A stretch of 64,000 nucleotides of DNA from Sediminivirga luteola (GCF_014639315.1 NZ_BMFY01000007.1:1-64000); one strand, 5' to 3'; counted from the stretch's first letter, positions 23,820 through 32,865 are shown. Translations and numbers: made by a program. The notes: generated from the letters alone by a model not told the origin.

Positions 23820-25907
23820 ATGACCACCATTGCCGATGATCCGGCTACCAGCCTCATCGACCCGCCCAACACTGCGGCTGCCGCCGTGTCGTACCTGCGG
23901 GTCTCGACCCGCGAGCAGGCAGAGAAGGGCGGGACCGACGAGGGCTTCTCGATCCCCGCCCAGCGCGAAGCGACCCGGCGTAAGGCCGAACAGCTCGGCG
24001 CCGGCATCGTCGAGGAGTTCGTCGACGCGGGAGCCTCAGCCAAGTCGTCCGACCGGCCCGAACTGATGCGGATGATCCAGTACGTCAAGACCAACAAGGT
24101 CGCGTACTGCATCGTTCACAAGGTCGACCGGCTCGCCAGGAACCGCGCCGACGACGTGAGCATCCACCTCGCACTCCAACAGTGCGGGGTCATGCTCGTG
24201 TCCGCGTCCGAGAACATCGACGAGACCCCCTCGGGGATGCTCCTGCACGGCATCATGTCCACCATCGCCGAGTTCTACTCCCGCAACCTCGCCACCGAGG
24301 TCGCCAAGGGCATGACCCAAAAGGCCATCGGCGGCGGCACGAACGGACGAGCGCCCATCGGCTATCTGAATGTCCGCAAGCGCGACGAACTCGGCCGCGA
24401 AGTCCGCACCATCGAGCTCGATCCTGAACGGGCACCGATGATCGAGTGGGCGTTCAAGGCCTACGCCTCGGGCAACTGGAGCGTCAGCCAGCTCCATGAC
24501 GAACTCACCTCGCGCGGGCTGCGCAGTCTGCCCACCCCGAAGCGGCCGGCGAAGCCGCTGGCCGTGTCCACCATCCACCGGCTCCTGACCAACCCGTACT
24601 ACAAAGGCGATGTCGTCTACCGAGGCACCCGCTACAAGGGCAACCACCCGGCGCTCGTGCCCGCCGAGGTCTGGTACCAGGTCCAGTCCGTGCTCACCGC
24701 GCACCAGTGCGCCGTCGAGGCAACCCAAGTCCACGGCCACTACCTCAAAGGCACCATCCACTGCGGCCAGTGCGGGTCCCGGCTCATCGTCTCCAACGCG
24801 AAGAACCGCCACGGCAACGTCTACTGCTACTTCGTGTGCTCCGGTCGGCATTCCAAGCGCACCGACTGCACGCGCCAGGCGATGCTCATCGAGGACGTCG
24901 CGAAGCTCGTCGAGGACTACTACACGCGCGTCCAGATCACGCCGGCTCAGCAGGACGCGCTCGCGGGGATGCTCCACCACGAGTTCGACCGGCTCATGGC
25001 CGCCGAAACCGAGGAACTGGAACGCCTCACCGCCAACCGCGACCGGCTCGAAGGCGAGCAGGACCGCCTCATGCAGGCGCACTACGCCGACGCGATCCCG
25101 CTCTCCGTGCTCAAGCGCGAGCAAGACCGCATCGTCGCCGAACTCGACCAGGTGACCCGCCGTATCGACGCCCACTTCGGTGACTACGCCGACGCTCGCG
25201 CCCACCTCGACGACGCGCTCGGCCTGCTCGCCAACTGCGCTGACATCTACGCCCGCTGCGACGACACCAACCGGCGGCTGTGCAACCAGGCGTTCTTCAC
25301 GAAGGTCTACATCGACGAGGACAACGAGCTGCGCGTCGAGCACAACCGGCCCTTCGAGATGCTCCTCGATCCACAGGTCAACGCCAACGCCCTGACCTGG
25401 GCCGCAGACACCAACAAGACCCGAACCTCAACCAACGTTTCCGTTGGCAAGGGTTCGAGCCTTGTGCGTGGGGTGGACCTAACGGGAGCACTATCGAAAC
25501 TTGCCCCGCCCCTGGTTCACATGGCCGTGGTCCACCGCACGATCCGTGTTCGGCCTGGTCCTCGCAGGTCTCGGGCGGTGCCTCGAACTCGCCAGCAGGC
25601 GACGGTCAGCGATGATGCCCTCGTCTTGGCTGAGGCGCGATACGGGAAAAACGAGACGCTGCGACAGATCGCGAAAGACATTGGCGTGAGCCGTCAGCGG
25701 CTGGCCTCGCTGCTACGTGAGCGCGGGGTCCGGTTACGCAGTATCACGCCGTCGGCTGCGGAGGTGAACGAGATGGCGCGCCGGTATGCAGAAGGCGAGT
25801 CTCTGGAGCGTGTCGGCACACGGCTGGGGTACTCCGCTGGCACCGTCCGAAACCATCTTCTCGCCGAGGGCGTCGTCATGCGCGACTCGCACGGCCGACC
25901 GCGGTGA
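23820..25907 (+). CDS. int: Large serine recombinase (integrase) with an extra C-terminal double HTH
   Basis: 695 residues. The N-terminal resolvase domain begins YLRVSTREQ with the nucleophile near Ser29 and ends about residue 160. The recombinase domain (about 190-300) includes GRAPIGYL and TIHRLLTNPYYKG. A zinc ribbon follows (CGQCGSRL near 315 and a second Cys pair), then a coiled coil (about 390-460) and the usual end near residue 530. The frame continues through a T-arm-like stretch into two helix-turn-helix repeats (about 590-632 and 640-690, EARYGKNETLRQIAKDIGVS and RYAEGESLERVGTRLGYS). That tail resembles C-termini of other recombinase-like proteins and looks like a fusion made at an integration junction. 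It should catalyse integration of module 1. Confidence 0.88.
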   Translation: MTTIADDPATSLIDPPNTAAAAVSYLRVSTREQAEKGGTDEGFSIPAQREATRRKAEQLGAGIVEEFVDAGASAKSSDRPELMRMIQYVKTNKVAYCIVHKVDRLARNRADDVSIHLALQQCGVMLVSASENIDETPSGMLLHGIMSTIAEFYSRNLATEVAKGMTQKAIGGGTNGRAPIGYLNVRKRDELGREVRTIELDPERAPMIEWAFKAYASGNWSVSQLHDELTSRGLRSLPTPKRPAKPLAVSTIHRLLTNPYYKGDVVYRGTRYKGNHPALVPAEVWYQVQSVLTAHQCAVEATQVHGHYLKGTIHCGQCGSRLIVSNAKNRHGNVYCYFVCSGRHSKRTDCTRQAMLIEDVAKLVEDYYTRVQITPAQQDALAGMLHHEFDRLMAAETEELERLTANRDRLEGEQDRLMQAHYADAIPLSVLKREQDRIVAELDQVTRRIDAHFGDYADARAHLDDALGLLANCADIYARCDDTNRRLCNQAFFTKVYIDEDNELRVEHNRPFEMLLDPQVNANALTWAADTNKTRTSTNVSVGKGSSLVRGVDLTGALSKLAPPLVHMAVVHRTIRVRPGPRRSRAVPRTRQQATVSDDALVLAEARYGKNETLRQIAKDIGVSRQRLASLLRERGVRLRSITPSAAEVNEMARRYAEGESLERVGTRLGYSAGTVRNHLLAEGVVMRDSHGRPR
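25448..25464 (+). repeat. T-arm-like hairpin inside the integrase 3' region (att candidate)
   Basis: CAAGG-GTTCGAG-CCTTG: 5-bp stem with a seven-base loop like the T arm of a tRNA. Many large serine integrases end next to such sequence because their att site contains a gene end. No full tRNA can be folded around it, so it is only an att-junction candidate. Confidence 0.35.
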
Positions 25908-25938
25908 GGCCATCGGGTCCGAGCACCCAGGCCTACGG

Positions 25939-28900
25939 CTATCGATATGCGGGTTTCGCGTCGACTTTGAGCCACTTCCCTGCTCGGGCGACGCTGAGCA
26001 GAGAGGGCGCCGACGCTGAGCTGTCGCGTGATGCGGTTGCTCCATCGTCTCGCCCTGTTGCCGGCGGCGCTGAGGTGCGAAGTTGGTTCAGAGCGGCTAG
26101 TTCCGGGACGTCGGTGACGGCTGTGATGGCTCGCTTGTTCAGCCATCCGTAACGGGCGATCTGTTCGGCGGCCCGCAGGACTGTGCTTCGACGTGGTGAT
26201 GGGAGTTGACCGAACACGGACTCCAGCGTCGGCAACAGCTCAGTGATGACTGAGCTGGAGGCGGTGCACCACAGGGCGAGTGACCACTCCGCCTCGGCCA
26301 GGTCATCGTCGAGGACATCGAGCTGTTCGCGCCACCACTGAGCGTTGCCGCTGTTGGCCCGAGCTTGAGCGAGAAGTTCGGAGGGATGGCTGGCGCTTCC
26401 GAAGGCCGCTGAGCCGGGCTTCTTCGTGTAGGCGGGCGGGAAGGGAGATGCAGCGCCGATGATCGCGATCTCGGACGCAAGCCAGCACCGTCCAGTGTGT
26501 TCGTGTAGTGCGGCAGCGGTGTCCGCCCAGGGGAACGTGCTGCCTTTCTGCCCGGCCTTGAATGCTCGTTGCTTGGCGATCTGGGTGTACGGCGAACCTG
26601 CTCGTCTGAGCTGGTTGATCGCCTCGCTTCGGCGACGTTTCGACTTCTCATCACTGCCGACGAATCCGGTCTTGGAACTGGTGAGGAAGTCGCTCGGCGA
26701 CAAGGCCGCTGCGACTTGTGCGGGCATGGACCGGGTTGATGTCACGCAAGGGCATTCACCGTCCAAGACTGCGTCAAGAAGCGCTGCTTCGAGTGAGCTT
26801 CCTGGCGTAGGGATGAGGCCCGTGCTGAGGAAGAGCTCGGCGGCGCCTTCGGACAGGTCGATGTCCTCGAACGATGCGGTGACACCCGCGCCGGCCTCGC
26901 ACTCGGCACCGAGTCTGAGCCATGCGTTTTGCTGCGGTGTGCCGATGGCTGCGGCGAGCTGCCCGTACCACCATGCGCTGAATTGGCTGCGTTGGTTCAG
27001 CAACTCGCGCAGAGCGCGAACTCGCCGCTTGTTGTCGCTGTCCGCCGGGTCCTTGCTGATCAGAGTGGTGAGGCGGACCCAGGTGGGATCGGCTCCGTCC
27101 TGGTCAGGGAGGTCGGGCAACTCGGGCAGAGCGATGATGTCGCGGCGGTCGAGCGCGGATAGCAGAATTGTGATTCCGGCGTCCGAGCAGAGTGCGGTGA
27201 GGATCTTGCGTGCCTCGCGGGGGCGGCGCAGGAAGACACCGTCGGTGAGCAGTGCCCACGCGGCGAGGTAGGAGGCGGGCGAGGTGCTGTGGGCCAGCTC
27301 CTCTTCGATCCCGGCGGTCAGGGGGTAGATGCCATTGCCCTTTGCGTTGCCTCCGTAGAACCTAGCGGTGTTGAGCCAGTACGGCCGGCGCAAGAGTTCG
27401 CGCAGCACGGCCGTGCTGTCGAAGGCCGAGTTGTCCTCGCCCGCGTTGTGATAGAGGAACCGTGCGGCGAAGTACTCTCGTAGGGACAGGACTTCGAACT
27501 CGTAGGTGCCGTCGACTTTGCTGGTCAGCGCCCACAGACGGTCGCTGGCGCCCTCGAAGAGCTGGTCGACGATCGATTCACGGTTGCCGTAGGTGCGCTG
27601 GAAGTGCCGCATGGCTTCCTTGAGTTCGTCCACGCTCATGCGGCCGTTGATCTGCGATTCCTCGGTGTGGGCGTGGAGGTACCAGCCGAGGAACGGGATG
27701 ATCTCGAGCAGCTCTTCCTTGTGGTCCTTCACGGCCCTGGGGTGCTTGTTCGCCTCGCGAGCCAGGAGAAGCTCGACGTACTTGTCGTAGAGATCAGTGC
27801 GTTGCGTGGGGGTGGCTGCTCCTTGCTGGTGAAGTAGGTCGAGCAGGATCGTCAGCTGCATCGGATTGCCGGCGAGTTCGTTGATGTAGGGCTCGCGGCT
27901 CTTCTCCTTGAAGCTCTTCCGCAGGGCGCGACCGTCCTTGCCTCTGATCCCGCGGACCGTGCACCACTTGCGCAGGTAGGCGTCACGCTGCTCGACGGTG
28001 AGCTGGTTGAGGGTCACGACCTCAAACAGGTCGGGTGAGGGCTCGGGCAACTCGCCGGCGCTGGGGCGCGTGGTGACGACCACTCTCGGTGGGTCGGTGT
28101 ACGCCTTCCCGCGACCGACGAACTTGTCGATCTCTTTGACGATCCTGCCTCGGATGGTGGCGCTGCCGACTTCGTCGAGTCCGTCGAGCACGACGAGGCT
28201 GGGGACGCGCTCGAAGATGTCCTGGACCGTCTTCGCGCCAGCGGGGATACCGCCGCTCTCGTGCGTCAGCAGGTCGGCGAGGAAGCACTCGATCGTTGCC
28301 TGTTCACCCTTGCGCGCTTTGGCCTTGCGTTGCTTGCGGTCCTCGGAGTGGTCCCACACGTCGTTGCCGCCGAGCCAGAGCGCGTAGTCGCTCAGGTCGA
28401 GTCTGACGGGGAACCGCGGCCGCTCCAGCTCGGTTAGTGAGTCAGGTCTGTCGCTTTCGGGGATGAATGACCCGCGGTGGGTCTGGCAGAGGTATTGGCT
28501 GAGTGTCGACTTGCCCTGTCCTGGCGCGCCACGGACGAGGGTGAAGGGCGCCGATGCGCGCAGTAGGTAGGCGGCGGCACCGCCCAAAGTGGTCGGTGAT
28601 TGTGCTTGCAGATGCTTGCTGGCCACGGTGTGTACGCGGTCGGCGGTGACGTCGACGAACAGGTCCACGACCTTCTCTCGGTCCACATCGGACTGGCTGA
28701 ACTTGACCCGTTTGTCGTCCTCCCATTGGGCGGCGGCGACCTTGCGGATGAGGTCACGATGCGCCTTGTCCTTGCCCTCACCGACATGCTCGGCGACGAG
28801 GTATCGGACAAGGTCCCACCCCGCGAGCATCTCGGCGTAGGCCCACTTGGTCTCGGTCGGGGCGTTGTCGACCCACGGGTTGAGCGCCTCGCGCCAGATG

Positions 28901-29307
28901 CAGGTCATCTGTTCGTAACCGAAGTCCTTCGCGTACCCCTGGAGCTTCTTGTCCAGTCGGTCGAACGTGCCCGAGTCCTCCTTGGCCGTGCTCCCCACGT
29001 TGGTGACCAACGTGTAGTGGCGGACCCCCTGTGCAGCCAGGCGGCGCAGACTGGCTTCCTCGTTCTTTACCACCTGGTCGAGCCAGGAGACCGGGTCCTT
29101 CTCCTTGCCACTGAGCGACCACTTGACCTGATAGACGAGCACCTTCGAGACGTCGACCTTGCGCAAGCCGTCTCGGCCGCCGTCGGCCTGACGCAGGGCC
29201 ATCGGGATGTAGTCGGGAAACTGGTTCGCAAGCAGAGCGCTGACGAGCTGCTGGAAGTCCTGGTCCCCGAGACGCTCGTAGAGGTAGCGATGTCGACTCT
29301 CGGGCAC
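25939..29307 (-). CDS. Nuclease-NACHT STAND protein (Avs/bNACHT-like antiphage sensor)
   Basis: 1122 residues from GTG 29305-29307, chosen because TAGGAGG lies six bases upstream. Residues 1-70 look like a PD-(D/E)xK (Mrr/RecB-like) nuclease: GGRDG with Asp near 46 and Q-V-K at 60-62. A central STAND ATPase follows: Walker A GAPGQGKST at 260-268 and Walker B LVVLDGLDEVG at 371-381, typical of NACHT, then TTRPSAGE as sensor. The remaining 600 residues are helical and repeat-like, probably the target-sensing region. Such proteins recognise phage components and then cleave DNA. It is the last gene of the minus-strand defence island, 216 bp below the RyR-like gene. Confidence 0.85.
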   Translation of the reverse strand: MPESRHRYLYERLGDQDFQQLVSALLANQFPDYIPMALRQADGGRDGLRKVDVSKVLVYQVKWSLSGKEKDPVSWLDQVVKNEEASLRRLAAQGVRHYTLVTNVGSTAKEDSGTFDRLDKKLQGYAKDFGYEQMTCIWREALNPWVDNAPTETKWAYAEMLAGWDLVRYLVAEHVGEGKDKAHRDLIRKVAAAQWEDDKRVKFSQSDVDREKVVDLFVDVTADRVHTVASKHLQAQSPTTLGGAAAYLLRASAPFTLVRGAPGQGKSTLSQYLCQTHRGSFIPESDRPDSLTELERPRFPVRLDLSDYALWLGGNDVWDHSEDRKQRKAKARKGEQATIECFLADLLTHESGGIPAGAKTVQDIFERVPSLVVLDGLDEVGSATIRGRIVKEIDKFVGRGKAYTDPPRVVVTTRPSAGELPEPSPDLFEVVTLNQLTVEQRDAYLRKWCTVRGIRGKDGRALRKSFKEKSREPYINELAGNPMQLTILLDLLHQQGAATPTQRTDLYDKYVELLLAREANKHPRAVKDHKEELLEIIPFLGWYLHAHTEESQINGRMSVDELKEAMRHFQRTYGNRESIVDQLFEGASDRLWALTSKVDGTYEFEVLSLREYFAARFLYHNAGEDNSAFDSTAVLRELLRRPYWLNTARFYGGNAKGNGIYPLTAGIEEELAHSTSPASYLAAWALLTDGVFLRRPREARKILTALCSDAGITILLSALDRRDIIALPELPDLPDQDGADPTWVRLTTLISKDPADSDNKRRVRALRELLNQRSQFSAWWYGQLAAAIGTPQQNAWLRLGAECEAGAGVTASFEDIDLSEGAAELFLSTGLIPTPGSSLEAALLDAVLDGECPCVTSTRSMPAQVAAALSPSDFLTSSKTGFVGSDEKSKRRRSEAINQLRRAGSPYTQIAKQRAFKAGQKGSTFPWADTAAALHEHTGRCWLASEIAIIGAASPFPPAYTKKPGSAAFGSASHPSELLAQARANSGNAQWWREQLDVLDDDLAEAEWSLALWCTASSSVITELLPTLESVFGQLPSPRRSTVLRAAEQIARYGWLNKRAITAVTDVPELAALNQLRTSAPPATGRDDGATASRDSSASAPSLLSVARAGKWLKVDAKPAYR

Positions 29308-29523
29308 GGGCTGCCTCCTAGACTCCAACCCGATCGTCTCGCTGGTGCGGTCGGGAAACCTCTGTTGTGTTCTTCAATTGAACCCGACGACTCCGACAGG
29401 CTTGAGGAACTACACGCCGCATGCCGAGGTCCATGACTTTGCCCGAATCGACCCCCGTCGCAGAAGTAGGGACGGCTGCCCCGGCGGAGCGCCTGGAGCC
29501 CGTGTCCGACGAGTTGCGGACAC

Positions 29524-29838
29524 TCACGTCCCCTCACTGCGCCTTGCGCCGTGTGAACCTGGGTCGGACTGCCCGAGTGCCTTCATGAGGGTCGGCAGAT
29601 ACCGCTGAACCTGCTCGCGATCGCTGTCCTTCTCGTCCTCTGTCAGGTCCTCGTAGCGGGTCGTGGCTTGTCGAGTCCATTGATCGACGAGGTCGGCCGG
29701 GATACGCAGTGACCCGTCCGGGAGTGGTTCACACTTCTTGTGCAGGTACAACTGCCAGTGGGCCCATCGTTCGTGCTCGATCGACGCGAGTTCTTCGAGG
29801 AGTTCCGGCTTTTGAAGCGCGTCGTTGATGCTAGTCAT
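29524..29838 (-). CDS. Small RyR-domain-like protein of the TIR-caspase operon
   Basis: 104 residues. ATG shares one base with the caspase stop (TGATG), so it is co-translated with it. The pattern LLEELASIEHERWAHW (His22, Trp25), then YEDLTEDEKDSDREQV (Tyr62, Leu65, Glu69-Lys70, Asp73-Arg74) and a final LPTLM helix matches the RyR domain signature (H-x2-W, Y-x2-L-x3-EK-x2-DR). The 30 residues between replace the usual GW-x-YG loop, so the match is partial. RyR domains have been proposed by comparative genomics to bind nucleotide signals; beside a TIR enzyme this suggests a cADPR-type ligand. The fold is inferred from the motif only. Confidence 0.65.
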   Translation of the reverse strand: MTSINDALQKPELLEELASIEHERWAHWQLYLHKKCEPLPDGSLRIPADLVDQWTRQATTRYEDLTEDEKDSDREQVQRYLPTLMKALGQSDPGSHGARRSEGT

Positions 29839-30830
29839 CAGATCAGGTTCTCGTTGACGAGATTCCAGTAGTGCTGACCGAGGACAGTCAACTCACACGA
29901 CTTGCGCTGCATCGCGGCATGCCACATGTGTGGCGCATCAACGGGGCGAACGAGGTTGACGCGAACGTAGGCCTGCAAGACCTTGAACACAGCGGTGTGT
30001 TCTGGGTCAGGGGGAGGGATCGTGGGGTCTTTGAGCTGTTCGGTGAAGCGTTCGGGCTCGTATGAAGGGTCAAGTGGGAAGTCGTAGTCGGCAGATGGAA
30101 AGTGAGTGGTAAGCGCCTGGAGCGATGCAAGGGGGATAGGAGCCTCCGCTTTGCGAAGGGACACGAAAGTCTTGACGTTGGTCTTGAAGACGGGGCGCTG
30201 AGCCCAGGGGCCGAGCGACTGGTCGATGTGCGCGTAAACGCTTCCGGGTGTCACATCACCGACGAGGTTGGCTGCCGCGCCGTTGAGTGCGTCGACGAAT
30301 AGGTTGGTGAAGACGCCCGCGCCACCTCCGGGAACTTCCAGCGCGTACTGGTTCTCAGTCGACGCCGTGAGGATGGTGACGCCGTCGTTGAGTTCGGCCA
30401 TCGATCTGGTGATGGCGTCGTTACCGGCGGCGCCGCTGTGACAGCTGTCGAGGATGATGACCTTGTTGCGTGCTGGCGAAGTGTTGGCCATCGTCATGAC
30501 CTCATGAAGAGCGAGTCCATCATCGCCATCTGCTGAGTCGCTGGCGCAGAGGAACCCTCCGGTGTCTTCGACGTACCCATGCCCTGCGAAGTAGAACAGT
30601 GCGATCTCGGCGTCGTCGGCGAAAACCTCACGGACGGCATCCTTGAGGTCCTTCTTGATCACCGGCTGACCGGCTCCAGTACCTGTGAGGAGCTGAGGAG
30701 TCGTAAAGTTGAGCGTGCCGTCGGCATGGCGTTCGAGCGCGGCACGAACTGAGTGGGCATCGTTGACACAGCCGCTCAGAGAACCGATGTGGTCGTAGTG
30801 ATCTATACCGACGATCAGCGCCTTGCGCAT
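29838..30830 (-). CDS. Caspase-like protease (peptidase C14), TIR-linked
   Basis: 330 residues, ATG 7 bp after the TIR stop with SD GAGGCGGAC. The caspase-hemoglobinase fold is clear: [19 protein letters not shown] at 3-21, the catalytic His in FAGHGY (His84) and the catalytic Cys in ILDSCHSG (Cys130). The C-terminal 120 residues are a separate helical domain that could bind a ligand or the partner. TIR plus caspase-like protease is the composition of type IV Thoeris, in which a TIR-made cyclic ADP-ribose derivative activates indiscriminate proteolysis and stops phage growth. The fold is certain; the signal is inferred. Confidence 0.88.
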   Translation of the reverse strand: MRKALIVGIDHYDHIGSLSGCVNDAHSVRAALERHADGTLNFTTPQLLTGTGAGQPVIKKDLKDAVREVFADDAEIALFYFAGHGYVEDTGGFLCASDSADGDDGLALHEVMTMANTSPARNKVIILDSCHSGAAGNDAITRSMAELNDGVTILTASTENQYALEVPGGGAGVFTNLFVDALNGAAANLVGDVTPGSVYAHIDQSLGPWAQRPVFKTNVKTFVSLRKAEAPIPLASLQALTTHFPSADYDFPLDPSYEPERFTEQLKDPTIPPPDPEHTAVFKVLQAYVRVNLVRPVDAPHMWHAAMQRKSCELTVLGQHYWNLVNENLI

Positions 30831-30837
30831 GTCCGCC

Positions 30838-31209
30838 TCATAGCGAATCGATGAAGCTGCTGATGTTGGCGTCGGTCCACTCCACTGTGCGGATGCCCGC
30901 GATCGCCGTCCTGTCAGACTTGTAGGCCCAGATACCGAGGACGGGCTTGTCCTCCTCGGTCGCGCATTGGATCTCCCACTCCTGTCCGGTTGAAGTCAGA
31001 GAGTTCTCGCTGACGAGGACGATCACGCCGTGTGAGCGGCGGATGCGGGTGCGAACCCTGTCCTTCCAGCCGCTGTCGTAAGGCTCCTTCACCGACATGT
31101 CGATGAACTCGTAGGGCGCCCGCGGGCTCAATGACTGCCCCTTGAGGAAGTCTCGCTGGCGCTCGTCCTCGATCGCGAACGCCACGAACACTGTTTTCAC
31201 GTCCGACAT
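30838..31209 (-). CDS. ThsB-like TIR-domain protein (DUF1863/MTH538 family)
   Basis: 123 residues from ATG 31207-31209 with SD AAAGGAG. Sequence blocks [46 protein letters not shown] and [17 protein letters not shown] follow ThsB TIR proteins; the candidate catalytic Glu is E79 in the W-E-I segment. ThsB TIRs sense phage and turn NAD+ into a cyclic ADP-ribose isomer that switches on an effector. It is the first gene of the operon; the caspase-like and RyR-like genes follow on the same transcript. No transmembrane segment. Confidence 0.88.
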   Translation of the reverse strand: MSDVKTVFVAFAIEDERQRDFLKGQSLSPRAPYEFIDMSVKEPYDSGWKDRVRTRIRRSHGVIVLVSENSLTSTGQEWEIQCATEEDKPVLGIWAYKSDRTAIAGIRTVEWTDANISSFIDSL

Positions 31210-31467
31210 CGCATCTCCTTTGATGGATCAGGTTCTACTCAGCGACTCGGGCATCGTGACGCTGCTCACACGTTTCCAGTCTACCGCCGTCAACCCTGCG
31301 ATGCGGGGCCAAGTCGGGGCGTGGGCCGACATGCACCAGCAACTGGCGACCCGCCTCTCCTCCGCCCAGGCCTTCCGTCACCCGCTGAACCAACGTAATC
31401 TGGGAAGTGGCGGCCTCTACCTGCTACGCCACCACCGGATGTGGTGACCGACCGGACGGCCTCGGCT

Positions 31468-31514
31468 GGACAGTCCTTCGACTCCTTGTCGCCGGAGACT
31501 CGGAGAGGACTGTC
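31468..31514 (+). repeat. Inverted repeat covering the SD of the 31518 gene
   Basis: GACAGTCCT (31469-31477) pairs with AGGACTGTC (31506-31514); a shorter inner pairing ACTCC/GGAGA is possible. The SD of the next gene (GAGAGGA, about 31503-31509) lies in the downstream arm, so the fold would hide it. The remaining divergent region 31210-31467 shows no clear promoter or gene. Confidence 0.4.
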
Positions 31515-31517
31515 GTC

Positions 31518-31871
31518 ATGTTCCGCTTGATCTGGACCGCCAGCGTCCACACTCGCTGCTTCCTACGCCGCTACATGCCCACCAACATCGTCCTGGACGC
31601 GATCCGCACACGACGAGGGCTGCGTTGGGGCGTCCCGGCGATGCTGCTCGCCCTTCCCTACCTGTATGGCGCGAGCATCGTTACGACCCTCATTGCCAAC
31701 GGTGCGCCAGCATGGCTGCACTTGATGGCTCTGCTCCTGGTGTGGAACGCGATGAAGTTCATCGTCATAGGACCGGTCAGCCTGTTCCTTCTCGTCCGTG
31801 CAAGGGCTACGGAGTCCCGTGATCGACAGATCGAACGCCACACGATCGCAGCTGGCGCTCGCGCCAACTGA
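31518..31871 (+). CDS. Small membrane protein (often annotated sulfate permease)
   Basis: 117 residues from ATG 31518 (SD GAGAGGA). A basic N-terminus FRLIWTASVHTRCFLRRYMPTN is followed by two hydrophobic segments (about 39-62 and 66-92) and a charged tail. The same short family occurs widely in Micrococcales, sometimes labelled sulfate permease without experimental support. It stands alone between the divergent defence operon and the AraC gene. True function unknown. Confidence 0.7.
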   Translation: MFRLIWTASVHTRCFLRRYMPTNIVLDAIRTRRGLRWGVPAMLLALPYLYGASIVTTLIANGAPAWLHLMALLLVWNAMKFIVIGPVSLFLLVRARATESRDRQIERHTIAAGARAN

Positions 31872-31892
31872 ACCGTGCGACAGGACGGGAGG

Positions 31893-32837
31893 TCATGCAA
31901 CAGCTCGGCGAGGCTCCCGGCTGAGCTTGCGATAACGGCCGGGACTCACGCCCACGCACTGGCGGAACAGGCGAGTTGCATGGTTACGACTCAACCACCC
32001 GACCTCGTGGGCTGCTTGCTCGACGGTCACCTCGGTTTCCCGGAGCAACCGAGCCATCTGCTCGGCTCGAAGCATCGTCAAGTACGCCAGCGGTGTCTTG
32101 CCGTAGGCGTCGACGAAGACCCGGCTCAGCTGTGCCGGTGACAGGTGCACAGTGTCGGCGAGGCGGTCGAGGGTCCACCGTTCACCAGGCGCACCGCGGA
32201 GCATCTCGACGATTTGACGCACTTCGGCACGCAGCGGGGCGAAGCCGCGGTGACGCGGGAGGCCGGGCCGGGTGGACTTCCGTTGAGACGGAGACCGGCG
32301 CGAGGCGGTGGTGCGCACGAACGGGGTCACCACGTCGAGCACCGCGAAGAGTAATGCCTGCGTCCGGTAGAACCGCTCCGGCGACGGCCCGTCGAGGCTG
32401 AGCGCGACCAGCTCGTCGAGCCAGGGCATGAGCATCCCGGCGCGGTCTTCGCCGAGCCGGAGTATCTGCGCCGGTTCGGAGTACAGCTCGTCGGCGAAGT
32501 CCTGAGCATCCCATCGGTCGGCCAGCAACGCGGCGTGCTGCCAGAACACCTGGTCGATCACGTAGTCGCGGTCCAGGTAGAGAGTGGTGACGGTGATGGA
32601 GCCTTCGGGCTCGCTTCCGCACAGAGTGCTCGCGCCGAGCGCCACGACGTCGCCGACAGTGACGGGTTTCTCGCCGAACTCGCTGAGAAGGATCGCCGAG
32701 CCGTGCCGCACGAAGATGAGCTTCACGCAGTCGTAGGCGACGGGTGCGATGGGTCGATGAATCGAGCGCGTGCGGGCGAGGATCGGGGCGAAGGACGCGC
32801 GACTATCACCGGTTGCGGTTTCCTCGATCGACGACAC
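31893..32837 (-). CDS. AraC-family transcriptional regulator (paralogue A)
   Basis: 314 residues from GTG 32835-32837. The N-terminal cupin-like sensor domain (about 35-200) contains VKLIFVRHGSAILL and ADELYSEPAQILRLGEDRAGM; the C-terminal AraC double HTH (about 215-305) has WTLDRLADTVHLSPAQLSRVF and VTVEQAAHEVGWLSRNHATRLFRQ. It is about 90% identical by eye, in the sensor domain, to the regulator at 46148 on the opposite strand. It follows the TetR-NmrA-ASCH-VOC operon by 28 bp. It could activate element genes, but no target site was proved. Confidence 0.85.
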   Translation of the reverse strand: MSSIEETATGDSRASFAPILARTRSIHRPIAPVAYDCVKLIFVRHGSAILLSEFGEKPVTVGDVVALGASTLCGSEPEGSITVTTLYLDRDYVIDQVFWQHAALLADRWDAQDFADELYSEPAQILRLGEDRAGMLMPWLDELVALSLDGPSPERFYRTQALLFAVLDVVTPFVRTTASRRSPSQRKSTRPGLPRHRGFAPLRAEVRQIVEMLRGAPGERWTLDRLADTVHLSPAQLSRVFVDAYGKTPLAYLTMLRAEQMARLLRETEVTVEQAAHEVGWLSRNHATRLFRQCVGVSPGRYRKLSREPRRAVA

Positions 32838-32865
32838 ACGCTCGGGCTACTTGCACGTGTGCCGG

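Larger units (their letters stand above)
4405..25907 (+). mobile_element. Integrative and conjugative element, module 1 (approximate limits)
   Basis: From the XRE/ImmA switch to the large serine integrase this stretch carries a continuous conjugation programme: ArdC, primase, ParB-like, VirB8-like, wall hydrolase, VirB6, SCO6880, VirB4, VirD4, SSB and integrase, nearly all on the plus strand with short overlaps. No relaxase gene is present inside it. Exact ends (att sites) were not identified; the left end may lie further left and the right end lies near the integrase 3' end. Confidence 0.7.

Noticed and set aside
25448-25464. tRNA gene suggested by the T-arm-like hairpin
   Set aside because: No acceptor, D or anticodon arm can be placed around it, and it lies inside the integrase frame.
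31142-31447. 101-codon plus-strand ORF in the TIR/membrane-protein divergent region
   Set aside because: It begins inside the TIR gene on the opposite strand, has no SD at its internal ATG and no recognisable domain.
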